64,000 nt of DNA. Origin: Homalodisca vitripennis (lineage: Eukaryota; Arthropoda; Insecta; Hemiptera; Cicadellidae). A model generated the notes under the pieces. That model had not been told where the DNA came from and made no database searches. It worked only from the letters and a program-made list of their open reading frames with translations. The translations under genes were made by a program, and so were the position numbers. Below, one piece after another: positions 32,001 through 45,260 of the stretch. Numbering within the stretch: position 1 is the first letter of the stretch; the number at the start of each line of letters is the position of its first letter. The DNA lies in assembly GCF_021130785.1 (NCBI RefSeq), contig NW_025777509.1, positions 28,476 to 92,475 on the forward strand, in the 5' to 3' direction.

Positions 32001-34560
32001 ATCATGTTCTTCAATACTATTACAATGTGTAATATACCACGGGTCATATATAATGAAATGTGTAATAGACTACTGTTGATACATGCAAATTTTGATGCCC
32101 TGAAGAACATTTTATGCTTGATGTTTCCTGCACAGTCAGACAAACATCACAAAGAAAAGAAAACTCCAGCGGACAAAGAGAAATTGTTACTGCCACATCT
32201 TTATCGAAACACTTACGGATAGTCGAGGTAAATAAAAATGTTACAAGTCAAATACTAAGTCCCGTAAACCTACACATTTTGTTGGGAAATTAAATATTTA
32301 AAGATTTCATCGTTGTCATATTGGACAACTATTAAAATAATGTAAAAATGTTCACACAATCTGGTGAATCCCACGTAATAACATGCATTAGGATTCAACT
32401 CCTATGCTCCTTATAAAGAATTAAGCTCTTCAGAACAAGTTATAAGTCAGTTTACTCTCAAGATATAACTACAAATTCTCCCGCCCTTAATAGGCTTCAC
32501 TAACAATCAGAAATAAAGATTAAGTTGGCTCAGTTGTTTGTTATATAAGTAGCCGTATTTTACAAAGATAAAAATGTCAATCTTTTCGTGCATACTCACG
32601 GAATATTAAATCAGTTTGAAATAATATGTCTTCGTATCTCCTATTAAATTTAACCAGCATGCCTGCTTGTTTCTGCGAGTTGCTGGACTTTATTCCTCGT
32701 GAATCCAATTCATTTTAATAAATGAAAGTGCAATACATTACTCGAGTTGATGTACAAAATATAATTACTGTTTGTCTGTCTGTCAGTTGCAGAACATTTT
32801 TATCGAAGCTTAATGTATATACAGGCAACACCGAGTTCAATGATGGTGAATGTCCCTTCATGGGAATAGACTAAGAATTAAAGAATATTTTATATAAACA
32901 ATATAACACGATAAAATTAAAGATTAAATAAATTTGTAAACAAACTAAAAGTTATCATATTAAATTTCAACAACATGATATTTCGAGCATTCAACCTTTC
33001 GTCCTCTCTACTTTATATTACTACCACACTTCACTCATTATTATATCCATGACAATCATAACACGTGTTACTAAAACTTCCTAATAGTACACAAATATTA
33101 TACTTCCCAAATAAATTAAAAATAAGGTTTCCAATTAAAATAATCTATTACTTGAGGTAGTACGATTTATCTGAACATGTATTATGTACAAAAATAAAAT
33201 TTCGTATGGCATAATCCATTGTTTGATTTAAAATTAGTCGTATGAGAGTAAAAAGAGTTGTAATCAAAAATCGTCACAAGTTCCATTACGAATGCGTACA
33301 GAGCACATGTAGAAACATGATTGTACTTTATTTTCTGATCCTTTGACATTTAGCCCTTCTTGTTCATTTTGAAATGAAAGGTTACGAGAAAGGTAACGAC
33401 ATTTCTGTTTGACGGTCATACAAGAAACGATAACTCGTATAAGAGCTTTAAAATTTCATTGGATCTAGGTTTCTTTAAAGTTATTAGTAGGCTTCATTGA
33501 CTGTGCTTCTTTTTTGTTTTAAAACAAAAACCTTATACAATTTATGAGGTTTATATAAAATATTATATAATTTAAACAAAATAAACTTATTCTTGAAATC
33601 AATTTATATTGATATAACACACATGATATAAAACTCAAATGTAACATGTAGTTTACTTATGTCTTATACTGGAAAATGCGACACTTTGAACCCTTAATAT
33701 TTGATAGCCATTACTTTAAGCTCTGAGAGCATATATTTTCATATTATATTCTATGACTGTCATATTAAAAATGAAAAATTAGCTGACCTTTAGCGAAGCG
33801 TACCACTCTTCTTAACTTGAAAATGGACCAATCTATAAATGAGTCCTGAAGAGTCTTCAAAAATTCTGATATTTTCTGTACTTGTAAACGTACAAACGCA
33901 AAACAATTGTACAGTGACATATGGCATAAAATTAACTTTTTGAACTAATCAATCGCTCTTCACCACTTTACCACAATCGATGGAAAATCTTACATGTAAG
34001 AATACAGGTCGATGTGAATACAAGTTTAAAGGTCTTCTTTATTATTGGAACATCATGCGCTAATTATACCTCAGAGAGTTAATCTTAAATAAAATGGTGG
34101 CACCCAAAATTGTCAATACTGATCTTACGTCCAAGTTAATTTTGATGTATCCATGTTAGATTAAGTTACAATACTTTACACGTTAACTTCTTGAACCTAA
34201 ATTTGAGTCTACAATGTGGCGGCAAGATAAGTTAAGACGGATTCCATCCGTACAAATTAAATTTCGCAGGAAACTTAATGTTTATATAATAAACAGAAAT
34301 ACGTCTTGTGATGGTACCTGTTCTATCATGGAATTTCGGATGAACATAGTTTTTATGTCAATGAATATTTTCTATGATTGTCTGTGTGTATTTTCCCGGA
34401 CGACACTTTGAGAATTAAACGAGTTATACTTATACATTGTGCACAACCTCTACGAATCCTGTTACGCGTCACGTGATGTGGCATACTAGTCTACTACCTA
34501 GATATAGAATTACTTTGAAATGTATACAACGGTGCTAAAGTGGGAATTTACTCGAAAGGA
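32001..34560. other. No supported gene
   Basis: Frames of 72 codons (32004-32222) and 65 codons (34214-34411) are the longest; neither shows a domain, a signal peptide or a plausible splice context. A block at about 33280-33430 (TTCCATTACGAATGCGTACAGAGC, TAGAAACATGA) is repeated at about 49580-49730, so this is also part of the duplicated background. Confidence 0.45.
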
Positions 34561-34564
34561 TTCT

Positions 34565-34633
34565 GGTTAGATATCCGGAAAGACACTTGGTAGATATCCG
34601 GAAAGGCACTTGGTAGATATCCGAAAAGCACTT
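34565..34633. repeat. 23-bp tandem repeat, three copies
   Basis: GGTTAGATATCCGGAAAG plus ACACTT, then two copies of GGTAGATATCCGRAAAGGCACTT-like sequence in direct succession (34565-34588, 34589-34611, 34612-34633). Each contains GATATCCG. No function is evident. Confidence 0.8.
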
Positions 34634-36588
34634 AGCAGTAGAGCATAAAGCTAAAAGCAAGTAGAGAATGCAGAAACTCAATCAACTGGGGGAGAGTTAC
34701 GAGTACATTCTCTTATTATTGCGATAGTTCCTATATTGCATTGCCGAAATGGTATTTGTATTATATACGTGTATGGAAATGCTTTGTTCACACAAATATG
34801 AAATCAAAAAGTATCGAATTTGAACTTCTCACAGTTTATTTATGTATATTACTTACCATAATATATTATTTATCAAACGTGATAAATATTTGAATCGGAG
34901 TAAATATATTCATATAAAAAATATCAGCAATTATAAAGCTTCGCTAATTATATAAAGCTATTTTTAACTAGATATATGTATCAAACCCCATTATGAATAT
35001 GAATAAATGAATTTATATTTCTCTTAATAAAAAAACATGGCAATACATACATATATACGTTTGAGAAATTAAACTGTGGCCACTTGTGGCAAGTTGTGTG
35101 ACCAGTGTTGTAAAAAATATAAACATTACAAATAGGAATCATAACAGTATAACATTATTTGATAGTCTTTATCCGCCCGCTGTATCATCTGATTTAAAGT
35201 AATTATATTTAAAAAGTATAATACATAATTTAAAGTATAGAGAATATAATTGTGTAAACATTTAAATAGTGTTTGTATGGAATATAAATATAAACTGCTT
35301 CACTAAGAAGCTTTTGAGGTACCCTATGTTCTGTTGCCAATAAACCCAAGTGAATGCCATCTAGGAAACATATGTTTCATTAGTTTAATTTTATATGTGA
35401 AGCGGAAGTTGATTAAAAAACTTTCCGACCCAAGTATTTAAAGGAATGATGGAAAATGAATTTATTTACTTTTGGCAGTTTAAAATATTTACTTTCAAAG
35501 CTTCTCGTACTGTAAAGATTATTTGGAATAATATTTTCTCTATTTCCGATATGAAAAAAAAAAAACAATCTCAGGACTTCAAAAATAAAAAGATGCTGGA
35601 TAATTAAAATAAGCCACTGCTGGTACAAAGGAAAAGAGCTGGATAGTTTAGATTTTTTAAGAATTATAAGCAATAAAAAGTTTTGAGTAGCTGTTAACTT
35701 AGCTATTAATGTTTTATAAGTAATTATAATTTATACTAAGAAACACTTAAAATTTTTCCAGAATCTAGAGTAAAATTATTGTTGTATACATTTGCCTTTT
35801 ATTGTCTTATTTAATAATAATAAAATAATCTTACTAAATAATTTTATTAACGAAATTTTAAAAAGAATATATTTTATTATCTAACTTCAACAAAATGTAT
35901 TATTGAATATTGCTTTTTTTAACCAGGATGTTCCAAAATCATTATCTTATTAATTGTTTAAACCCCTTTAGAACATGTAATAAGATCACCTAAAAATGTT
36001 TTTTACATGCATGCGATGCATTACAAAGTCATTACTGATTATATTGGCGCATAAGGTACTTGTTTGACAGTGCAAAGGCGAAACATGAATATATAGAAGA
36101 AAATGTGTGCAGAGTTGAACCAACCCTCATCAGGATATCTCGATCATGATGTTCAGTAAATTTAGAAAACAATATAAATGTTTAATAGATTATTGGATTA
36201 AAGTTTTACTATTGAATTAAACTTCCTATTTATTAGGAGACTCAAAATAATTCGGTTGTGCATTTACATTTGTCAACATCTATTTTGTGTTTTTTTTTTT
36301 ATGTTATAAATTATGTCCTGTATAGTAATATCATAATAACAATTTCGAAAGTTCTTAATAGTAATTATCAGATACCTAAATATTTAAAATTTTAAAATTA
36401 ATTCTACGTTTAAAATGTAGAGGTTGTAGTGTTTTATCTGTTAAATAAGATTATTGGAACAATACACAAATTATGGCACTGGGTATTCCGATAAAACGAT
36501 TATCACACAGAACACTTTTTCACCGAAAACAAAAATCTTTCCAAGTAATTATAAAACTTTGAAGAATTAGTTCTTCAAAAATATATAC
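34634..36588. other. No supported gene
   Basis: AT-rich DNA with no coding, RNA or mobile-element signal. The - strand frame of 86 codons at 35413-35673 is low-complexity in composition and has no recognisable motif. Confidence 0.45.
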
Positions 36589-37050
36589 GTAAAATATTCA
36601 CGATAAGATATAACACTATATTTGGCTCCTTGTTTAACGTTTCCTTGGAGTATGATGAGGTAAATTTGATTTCATTGATCCAAAGTTAAATACAACACAA
36701 GGAAGGAAGGGAGAGGAAGATATATTATATGCAATACAATTAAACTTCTAACTAAAATCAAGTTTAAAAATAGTTGAATTATCATGTTTTGTGAAACATC
36801 TTAGTCTTTGTCTTTCTCTACCGCTCCCCAAATCGACACGTGACTGGAATAAATCATCTCAAAGTACCGTATCTGCGACAGACTACAAATCACGTGACAA
36901 AAACTTCAACTTGGCATTATTTATACTCCCTTCCTTCCTTGTGTTGTATTTAACTTTGGATCAATGAAATCAAATTTACCTCATCATACTCTAAGGAAAC
37001 GTTAAACAAGGAGCCAAATATAGTGTTATATCTTATCGTGAATATTTTAC
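36589..37050. repeat. Near-perfect 125-bp inverted repeat with 212-bp spacer
   Basis: The left arm (36589-36713) and the reverse complement of the right arm (36926-37050) are both 125 bp and differ, as far as I can see, at a single base (CCTTGGAG against CCTTAGAG). The outer end is GTAAAATATTCACG and the inner end GGAAGGAAGGGAG. The spacer contains GACACGTGACTGG and AATCACGTGACAAA and has no coding potential. No target duplication is obvious at the outer ends. It could be a MITE or fold-back element, or a hairpin-RNA locus. The arms' identity implies recent origin or active homogenisation. Confidence 0.85.
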
Positions 37051-37299
37051 TTTGTATGCAGCGTGTATTGCCTAATCTCCAATATAGGTTTGTTATATTT
37101 TTAACAAACATATAATATAATTATTAGTGACTCATATTGTAATATATAATTGTCTCCAAACCAACTTGAACTCTCTTTATATATAATAAATCCGAAATGA
37201 TGTAACACAAAATTGGTTCAATTTCTGAAGCTTATGTGGAAAGTGCTATCTCATATTTGTTTCTATAGTAAGTGTATGCTTAGATAAGCATGTAATAAG
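37051..37299. other. AT-rich spacer before unit 8
   Basis: No feature recognised apart from AAGCATGTAATAAGAGTGCTAGAAGTAG (about 37286-37314), which also precedes unit 9 near 42575 and marks the upstream edge of the repeat unit. Confidence 0.4.
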
Positions 37300-38400
37300 A
37301 GTGCTAGAAGTAGTCGAGGTGTAAACAAACATGCGAGGGGACAAAAACAACAGGTGAAATATACACATCTGTGAATATATCAATGGTTTTTTTAAATTTC
37401 CATGGAAACAATAAAAGTGAGATATAGTAATTTTTTTCGATAAATTCAAGTTTTCTTTAAAAAAGACGTTAAAATCACACGCTGGTAGGTTGGAGAAGCT
37501 CGAAAAGGACAGGTGCGATGGTTATTGCTTGTGAAGTACCAGTTCGCTTTCCGTAGTTTAGTATGATGTTCAAACTTTTTCAACACAGGACTTAGAATTA
37601 GAATATCTACACCAGAAGTACTGTGGCAAATATCAGGATCGAGACAAGGACTTACAGATAAGTTACTTTAATTATTTACGATTCAAAGTTTTCTCTCTAA
37701 CTATTTATTACTTAAAGAAGTTTTCAACCTAGTTTTAGCGATTGATAATCACAGTAAAAAAACATTAAAAAGTTCCTTTTTTAATTATTACGCGTTTACA
37801 ATTAAGATAATTTTAATCCTTAAGAGATTTTTTAATGAGTTTATTTTCTTGTTTCGTTATGATTATTTTTGTAAAAAATAAATTTGGTATGTTTTGTTGG
37901 AACCAGAAAGAACTTGTATTTTCAGTACTCTAGGTGTACAGAATGAGTCAGTTTACACTTATTTTTTTACAATATCCAAGTGTTTTAAGATCCATTCATG
38001 CATATTTTATTAAACGTGTTAAGATTAACAAGTGAATTATTTTGTTAAATATGACTAGGAGATATCTTTCTGGCATTTTATAGTAGCTGACATAGTATCA
38101 AAATTCGTTACTAAATTACTTACAACTCTATTCACAGATTTGAGTACAAATATGGCCTACATATTTTTAATTTATTCAGTTACAGTGAATACCAACAGAA
38201 CTCTCTTCCATTTCACAAAAGAAAATAAATGGACGAATTAAGTTTAACAAATTTGGAAACACATTATTACCTATTTAATGCATTATCACCTTTATATATT
38301 TCATTTTCATTATGATGATAATTTACTGCTGTTTCACGCCAAAATATAATGAATCGTTGCGGAGAATCTTACAGAACATAATTTAAATAATGATAGGTTC
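37300..38400 (+). repeat. Repeat unit 8
   Basis: Block H is degenerate: GTAGTCGAGGTGTAAAC, then CAACAGGTGAAATATACAC and TTTCCATGGAAACAATAA (37397). Block I (37490-37680): GAAGCTCGAAAAGGACAGG, GCGATGGTTATTGC, and GGATCGAGACAAGGACTTAC followed by AGATAAGTTACTTTAATTA. Block A at 37915-37955 (CAGTACTCTAGGTGTACAG), then GGAGATATCTTTCTGGCATT (38049) and block C (38150-38365: ACCAACAGAACTCTCTTCCA, CGTTGCGGAGAATCTTAC). The order agrees with other units. The - strand frame at 37246-37449 is not conserved. Confidence 0.65.
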
Positions 38401-41400
38401 TGTTGTTTCAAGTACGTTTCGAGTTTTTTGTGACTGCAGTGAATATTTATATTATGTCCCTTTGAAAGTACTGGTTAATTTTAAATAAGTTACAAATTTA
38501 CTAAAAATACTCACGCCAATTGCCCGATGCAATGTAAGCTTTTCAATTCATCTTTTGTTAACTATATTGAAATAAAAGTACATTTATTCTATAATAATTT
38601 TGTTATTTAAATCATAAAATTATTTATCAGGGGCTAAAAACTCATACTGTCATTGATGTCATATTTCATTTGGCACTGAAAAATAGCATTCGCAAACCAT
38701 CCATTGAAATACTTGTAAACATTGTTTAGATAATAACTTTTTATTGTTTTCCCGTAAACCTCACATTACACAACTAGTCATTGAAATCTGACCGTATTGT
38801 GCTTAAACTCGGCTTAAAGTAAATTAAGTTATTTATTATAATACAGTATAATAACAGTATAACAAATGTATGACAGGTGGGTTGGCAAAACTTGACATAT
38901 TACAAGTTATGTTATTTTGTGATACGAATACATTCAAGAGTTGCTGCAATACCAGATGATATGATAATGTAACATCTCACATACACATCCCAGATAAGAC
39001 ATGTACATGTAAATACCTACAGAGACAGCTAGATATATCGCAAAAAATACATTATTTTATTTTTAGAAGGATATATAATAATACTTTACGGTTAAAAAAG
39101 AAACCTGAATTTAAGTCACATCGCTTTTTATGTTAACGAAATTACGATTGAATAGCTTGTTCAGCATTCAAGTTAGAGAGCAGTATTATTATTAATAATA
39201 AAGAGAATTAATTATAATTTAGACACATTAGCTTAAAAATTCTCTAAACATTTTACAATAAAACAATTATTAAATTTTTTTCCTAAACAATTATAAGCAT
39301 TTTGCATCATATTGTCAAATAGCATGAAAAAACGTTTTTAAATAATTATTTTAAGAAGTATTTCCAGCTTTTTCACAGTTTAACGTTATCTGTTTGAATT
39401 GGTTTTTTATAGTAATTTTAAGAATCCTTTTATCCATTTTTTATACTGTTTTATTAAACACATTGGGTTTTTGAATATAAATGTAGCCAATTCTATTTAA
39501 CACCTTCTCAAATCGAGTGGCATGCGTTAATATACTCGTATAGATATAGAACGTATTTTATTCCAAAAGTATAATAAACTAAAAGTACCACTCCCGGCTC
39601 TGCGTAAACAGTTCCTTTGATAGTTCAGAACAAGGTACGGATTACTACGTGTCGTGTAAAAGGCTGAGGTTGCATGCAAAATATCAAGTACTATACACCA
39701 TTATATTCTTGATGTGTCACAGAGAGAGACAGAGATAATCGTATTTTATAATTCTGGATGACAGATATATAGATATTTGTTTAAAACAGGAATGTTTATC
39801 ACTAATACTCGGTTTGAGGTTGCACTGAAAAGTATATATTTCAAACCGCTATTAAGGCAGGTTGGGCCTGACTTGGTGTGGCTGTAACGTTTCCAGGGGG
39901 TTGAATATTTGTGTGTAAGTGAACTTTAGTAACATCAAGCAATGTATCTGACTGGTCAGTACAAACCTTGATAGGATTCTAGAACTGACTCTCAATGCAG
40001 TTACAGCCCTAAACATTTTTGAACATTTCTAAAGCCACTGCCTAATTTATTTCAGTACAATCTATGAGACTATGTGATGAAATAGTTGCCTCGTATGAAG
40101 GTTGTGCCACAACTCGTATGAATTACTTCATCCTTATTTATGTCATTCCGTATTTTAACTTATACTCAACAAAAATATAAACCAAAAACAAATCTTTGTC
40201 GATTATATAATCTCTTAAACTGACATGATATATTAAGTAGTACATAAATTTTATTATCATCGGGATTTGGGCCGCTTAAATCAATTACATACTAGGAATT
40301 CAAGTGCATTCTTAAATATCAATTTTGATGCATGGATTGCATTAAAACAACTATAAGGTACTATTATTATTTTCTACATCATGTGCAGCTTATTTAAAAC
40401 ACGTTACTTCAGTCAAACCAAGTGTGTTGACACTTAGTTTGTAATGTAAACTGCTAATAAAAGTTTGTATTTAGGCTTTGATTTACTAATTGTGTAACTG
40501 ATATGAGCACAGTTTGTACTAATTTACGAATTAAAATATATACAAGGCGTTTTCAGTTAAAAATTTCAATATTTGTAGACAACTCATTGGTAATACTTCA
40601 GTGGTTTGGTTCGATAAAGTCTTAATATATAATAATCAACCAATTAATAGTTTTTATTTCTTGTATCTAGGTATTTACAGAAAATAAAACCAGTTTTTAT
40701 TTTTATTTTTTGAAATAATATTTTGTATCGTAATTTCAATATAATTTTAAGATTTAAATTCTTTTCGTATATTTACATAATGGTGCCATACAATCATTTA
40801 TGCCACAAAAGTATTTATAACTTATATTTTATGAGAACATAGTACAATTCAAAGTGATAAGCCACTTTTAAATGTTCATATACACTGACGGAAAAGTGCA
40901 AAATATAATCCTTATTTAAACGGAACCTTCAACGAAACTTTATTGAATAAGGTTTATACTTACCACTGCACTGAATATTTAAAAACCATATTGAGGAACA
41001 ATCTCAATGACTGTAAAAGAAAAAATCATAGATCTTACTGCATACTCTTCAACTTCAAGACCCTAAAACATTATTTTTTAAACTTAGTATATCTATTCAA
41101 AAGTATATAAACTAACTTGAATATCTTCCGGTGATCATTATATATATATTGGAAGTGTCTATTAATGAATAAAAAAAAATTATTTAAGAGTATCGGTTTT
41201 TCTATAAAAATAAATGTCATGCATAGCCACGAGGGTCATGTAGCTAGTTAACATATAAAACTTCCAGAATATGAAATTATCCGTGTTTAAATTGTACGAA
41301 TCTTAGATAAAATTCTTTAGCTATGGAGTATGATTTGTAGAAATTGTGTGTAGTATAAGTGTCAGATCATTTATTTTTATTTTTGTCTAAATGCACATGG

Positions 41401-42569
41401 AAGTTTCTAGATATAATATATTTTCTGCACCGTTCCTTTAATTTTAGATATAATAAAAATATCTTAGAACGTTTCAGGTCTTCTAATAATGTATACAAAA
41501 TGATTGAGTACAAATAAACAATGTTCATCTATTAAAAAAAATAATATCACAAATTTTAAACCATTACATAGGTTTTATAGCTTATATGGATTTTTAGAGC
41601 AAAAGAATTTCTACCATGTTATTTATTTATGTTTGGAATGTAAAATTTTGAAATATATTAGTTTCATTTTTAATTGTTTTAAAGCAATACGTACACAGTT
41701 TTTGATTAAATGACTTCACTCTAATTTGAAAAAGTCATTTTTAATTATATAAAAAAATTAATCTGAAAATCAAGAGTAGCTAAATACTTTAAATTTATGA
41801 TATCTTAAGGCTTGTTTTCTTAATTTAAGTGGTTTCTCAGTAAAAAAGAGAGCATATATTTGGCCTTTTAAGTCCTGTGCGGATGTGCTGTTTCAATAAA
41901 AAAATTTAGTATACAACAGCTCCTTTTTTATCAATCTAATGTGGTTATACTTATAATAAGCAATACCAAATCTATATTGAAATATGAGTAACAGTTTGCT
42001 TTAAAGTTCAAAAAACATAAAATGTCAATTCCAAGACTTTTTTCATATAATAAAATGATAATCAGTCTAAGTCCGAGAGAATAATCGATGTCAACTATGC
42101 AATAATTATAAAAAGCAAGTAAAGCTAGCACGACAACCCTACTGGTGTTCGTGCATTGGTTTAATAATTGCAGACTTCTTTTAAAATAGTTATAGGATAC
42201 ATTTTATCACTCGTATACAAGAGTTAATAGTTACAGACAAACCACCGCAAACTGTTTGAAAATAAAATGAAATGATATCGAATCCTCAACCCTCACCTAA
42301 TTATAAAATATTTAATTGTTTATTTAATAACTTATCATTGTAGTAACTAGTTTAACCTAAATAACTGTATAATTTAATTTTACATGCACTGTAATGTAAC
42401 TTTGATCAAACCTACGCAGTATATTTTAGTTTCAGACATACTAATAAGCAATAAGATGATATATCGAGTGGTTTGCCTGGATACTGGATCAAAACTATGA
42501 TAATTTATCAAGGACACGGTAATATAAGACAGGCAATGGAAGATGTTTGTCTCTCTATTACGAGTATAT
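38401..42569. other. Long AT-rich stretch without recognised gene
   Basis: I looked for coding exons, RNA genes and element ends and saw none. Short frames at 41504-41713 (+), 41931-42131 (-) and 42380-42628 (-) are made of AT-rich codons and lack motifs. The sequence ACTGATATGACAC-type landmarks of the repeat unit are too decayed here to assign. About 38900-39010 shares ACATATTACAAGTTATGTTATTTTG-like sequence with about 44265-44300, so the region is probably the 3' part of unit 8. Confidence 0.4.
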
Positions 42570-43640
42570 ATGCGTAATAAGAGTAATGTGATAACAAGAA
42601 TCAGTATAATGATAGAAGTAGTCGTCACTCAAGTGAAGTTATCAAGAGAAAAAAAAAGAAACAGATGAAACATATACAACAGAGTACATATTAATATATT
42701 TTAATATCCATAGTAGCAGCAAAGTAACAGTATTTCAAAGTTTTCGATGAATTCAAAATTCGTTGAACTAAAACTGCGTTGCATTGGATAAGCACATTAA
42801 GGAACAATTGCGATGTCAAAGCTTGGTAAGGACCAGGACTTTTTTCATAGTTGAGTTTAATGTTTAAATCGGACGTCAGAAAATCTTCAGATGAGTTACT
42901 TTAATTAGTTAAGAATCAAAGTTTCTGCTCTTACTATTATTCTTATAGAGTCCGGTTTACGGTGTTAAATTGTATCTATCTTTTAGGGATTTTATAATGA
43001 ATTTATTTTTTTCGTGAAGACTACAGAAATCAACAATTAACGTTAGTATGCTTTATGTACAAAGGAAAACAAAAATTGTAACTTGGGGTTTTTAAACCTT
43101 TCGGTACTCTAAGTGTACAGAAGGAATCAGTTAACGTTGTGTTTATCAAAAGACTCTAAATTATTTAAGATCCCTTTATAATTATTTCATAAAAAGTGTA
43201 AATATTAATTAGAGAATTATTTTCTTAAAGGTGTCTAAGAGTCATCTTTCAGGCATTTTATAGTAGGGTAAATATAGAATCAAATTTGAAATTAGTGAAT
43301 GCTGGTTGACTAGGAATAAATTTCGTAACTTATTTACGTTTATTAGTTTAAACAACATTTTGGAAAACGGTATTGTTTAGTTTTTAAAAGAAAAATGGTC
43401 TGTACATTTTTATTTATTCAATTAGTTGGTGAGATTACAACCAGAGCACTCATTCATTTCAAGAGAGAAACAAAATGAAGTGATAGAAACAACTCATTAA
43501 ATTAAATTTTCATATTTAATTATTAAAGTTTTACTTTAAATAACAAATTTTTGTCCAATAAGTGTTTCATTGAAACATATAATGAACCGTTTTGGAGAAT
43601 ATTGCAGAGCATAATTTAAATGATGATAAGGAAATTAGCT
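42570..43640 (+). repeat. Repeat unit 9
   Basis: Upstream edge ATGCGTAATAAGAGTAATGTG (42570), block H with GTAGTCGTCACTCAAG and AACAGATGAAACATATACAAC and then TATCCATAGTAGCAGC (about 42705), block I (about 42780-42910) ending CAGATGAGTTACTTTAATTAG, block A (43095-43140, GGTACTCTAAGTGTACAG), the GTCATCTTTCAGGCATTTTATAG block (43242) and block C to CGTTTTGGAGAATATTGC (43588). No coding frame is conserved. Confidence 0.65.
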
Positions 43641-43904
43641 CCGTTTAGTTTTTGGTTTTTGTGACTACTGTGTGTTTAGATGAAATACTAAGAATAACTA
43701 ATAAATTTCCATGAAGTTAGAAACGTTAGAATAATTAAAAAAAACTCATGCTAATTTCACGTTGCAACGTAATATAATCAAGTCTGTTAAAATATAGGTT
43801 AAAAAATAGTTTTCTGATGGTCTTGTAAATTAAGTCGTACACTAATTATGGGCTGAAAATGAAAAATAAGTTTTAAACTGAGTTCTTGTTAAATTTATTT
43901 TTCA

Positions 43905-44115
43905 TTAAAGACGTGGAACTTTCAGTCTAAGAGATAGCGCAGGTTCGAATCCTGACTGTGACCGCTGCACTTTTCATCACTACCAAATACCTTGAACTTT
44001 ATCGACTCTATTCCGTTTCATAAGATCCTCACACAGGACAGTGGCCTATGAGGATGGGCGGAATAAGGCTTGAAAGGGGATTAGCTTAACCTTTCAATAA
44101 AAAAAACATACGCAT
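43905..44115 (+). repeat. SINE-like element with tRNA B-box-like sequence
   Basis: GCAGGTTCGAATCCTGAC (43941-43958) contains a perfect tRNA B box (GGTTCGAATCC). It is followed by TGTGACCGCTGCAC, a body with GGACAGTGGCCTATGAGGAT and GGGCGGAATAAGGCTTG, and a tail CAATAAAAAAAAC. The part upstream of the B box does not fold into a good tRNA half, so it is not a tRNA gene. A related body lies at about 61330-61450. Confidence 0.5.
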
Positions 44116-44814
44116 ACTGAAACGCTGAATTACGATTTATATTTTAACTCTTTATTATTAACGCCTTAACATATTAACGTACACATTGTATAAATTTCAA
44201 TCTGAATATGATTTTCAATTAAACGTACTTCAAAATTATTACACGTGCGTTGAAAACATTGACATATTGCAATATATGTTATTTTGTTATACCCATGCAT
44301 AGATGATATGCTGTAACACCAGATTGTATGATACTATGTAACTTCATGCACATATCTATAATGACACATTGTAAATGTTATACCTACAATCTCTGGCATA
44401 TACTGTATGAACAGTTGTTTAAAATGTTACAATTTTAAAATTTACTGATTGTTGTAATTGTTTAAATCTGGCAAATTTTAGTTTTAACAAAACGACTTCA
44501 GGGGGGTTAAGCTATTAGGGTTAAAATAGTTTAAATGTTTTTGGCCTATACAGAAATTTCTAAAATAAGCTTATCCACTAATTGTTTATGTAAATCACCC
44601 TAGAAAAACATTTGTAAATCATATTTTCGAACTCAGATTGCTAAAACATTTATCTCTCTTTATTATTATTCTCTTTTCACTAATTGTTTACCCTAACATC
44701 AATATGTAAAGGTTCGCTAATGACGAGCAAAATCTTATGCAGTGATACGCACTATAATCGAACTCGATATTGCCTTCATAGAAATTAGCAACATGACTAG
44801 TTTGTGTTTTTCTC
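44116..44814. other. No supported gene
   Basis: AT-rich DNA; 44265-44420 resembles 38895-39020 (landmarks GACATATT...TTATGTTATTTTG and ATACCTACA), part of the repeat background. No coding signal. Confidence 0.4.
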
Positions 44815-45260
44815 TGATTTTAATCCTCTCTGTACCCAAAGTATGCAGGGAGAATCTCTTTACTCTTCCATGAAACATATTTTTATAATTCATAGTAGTA
44901 TTTACGTGTTTATGCATACTTAATAAACATTGTTTATTTATTCAAGAGAAGTATATACAACAATACGTTTGTCACATAGCCATCTCAACGATATTTTGTG
45001 GGACCTTATATATAGTGTATGAAAACCAGCAAAGATTAGGAACGCTTAACTATAGTAAGTGAAATGTTATACATTCAGGATTTCAAAAAGTGGAGTGGAA
45101 CTTATTGTATAAAATACGGTCTATAATTTGTAACCCATTCAATTAGTTACGGAAGTTTACACAGAGCGCTATTCCACAGAACTTTAAATATAGTTTTTGT
45201 CTAATTTGAACTAGGATCAAAGCATTACTGGACTCATTTGTTGCTTGTAGTACTGAGTGT
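44815..45260 (+). repeat. Extra A and C blocks of repeat unit
   Basis: Block A at 44818-44865 (TTTAATCCTCTCTGTACCCA and then GCAGGGAGAATC) and a block C-like part at about 45105-45190 (ATTCAATTAGTTACGGAAG, ACACAGAGCGCTATTCCACA). No block H or I precedes them directly, so this is a partial copy. The 60-codon - strand frame at 44735-44917 crosses block A and is not conserved. Confidence 0.5.

Noticed and set aside
32004..32222. 72-codon frame as a candidate exon
   Set aside because: No domain, no splice-site context and no paralogue in the repeat units; length is expected by chance.
34214..34411. 65-codon Arg/Lys-rich frame
   Set aside because: No motif or conserved copy; likely chance.
43935..43965. 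tRNA gene
   Set aside because: A perfect B box is present, but no acceptor stem, A box or anticodon arm can be built around it.
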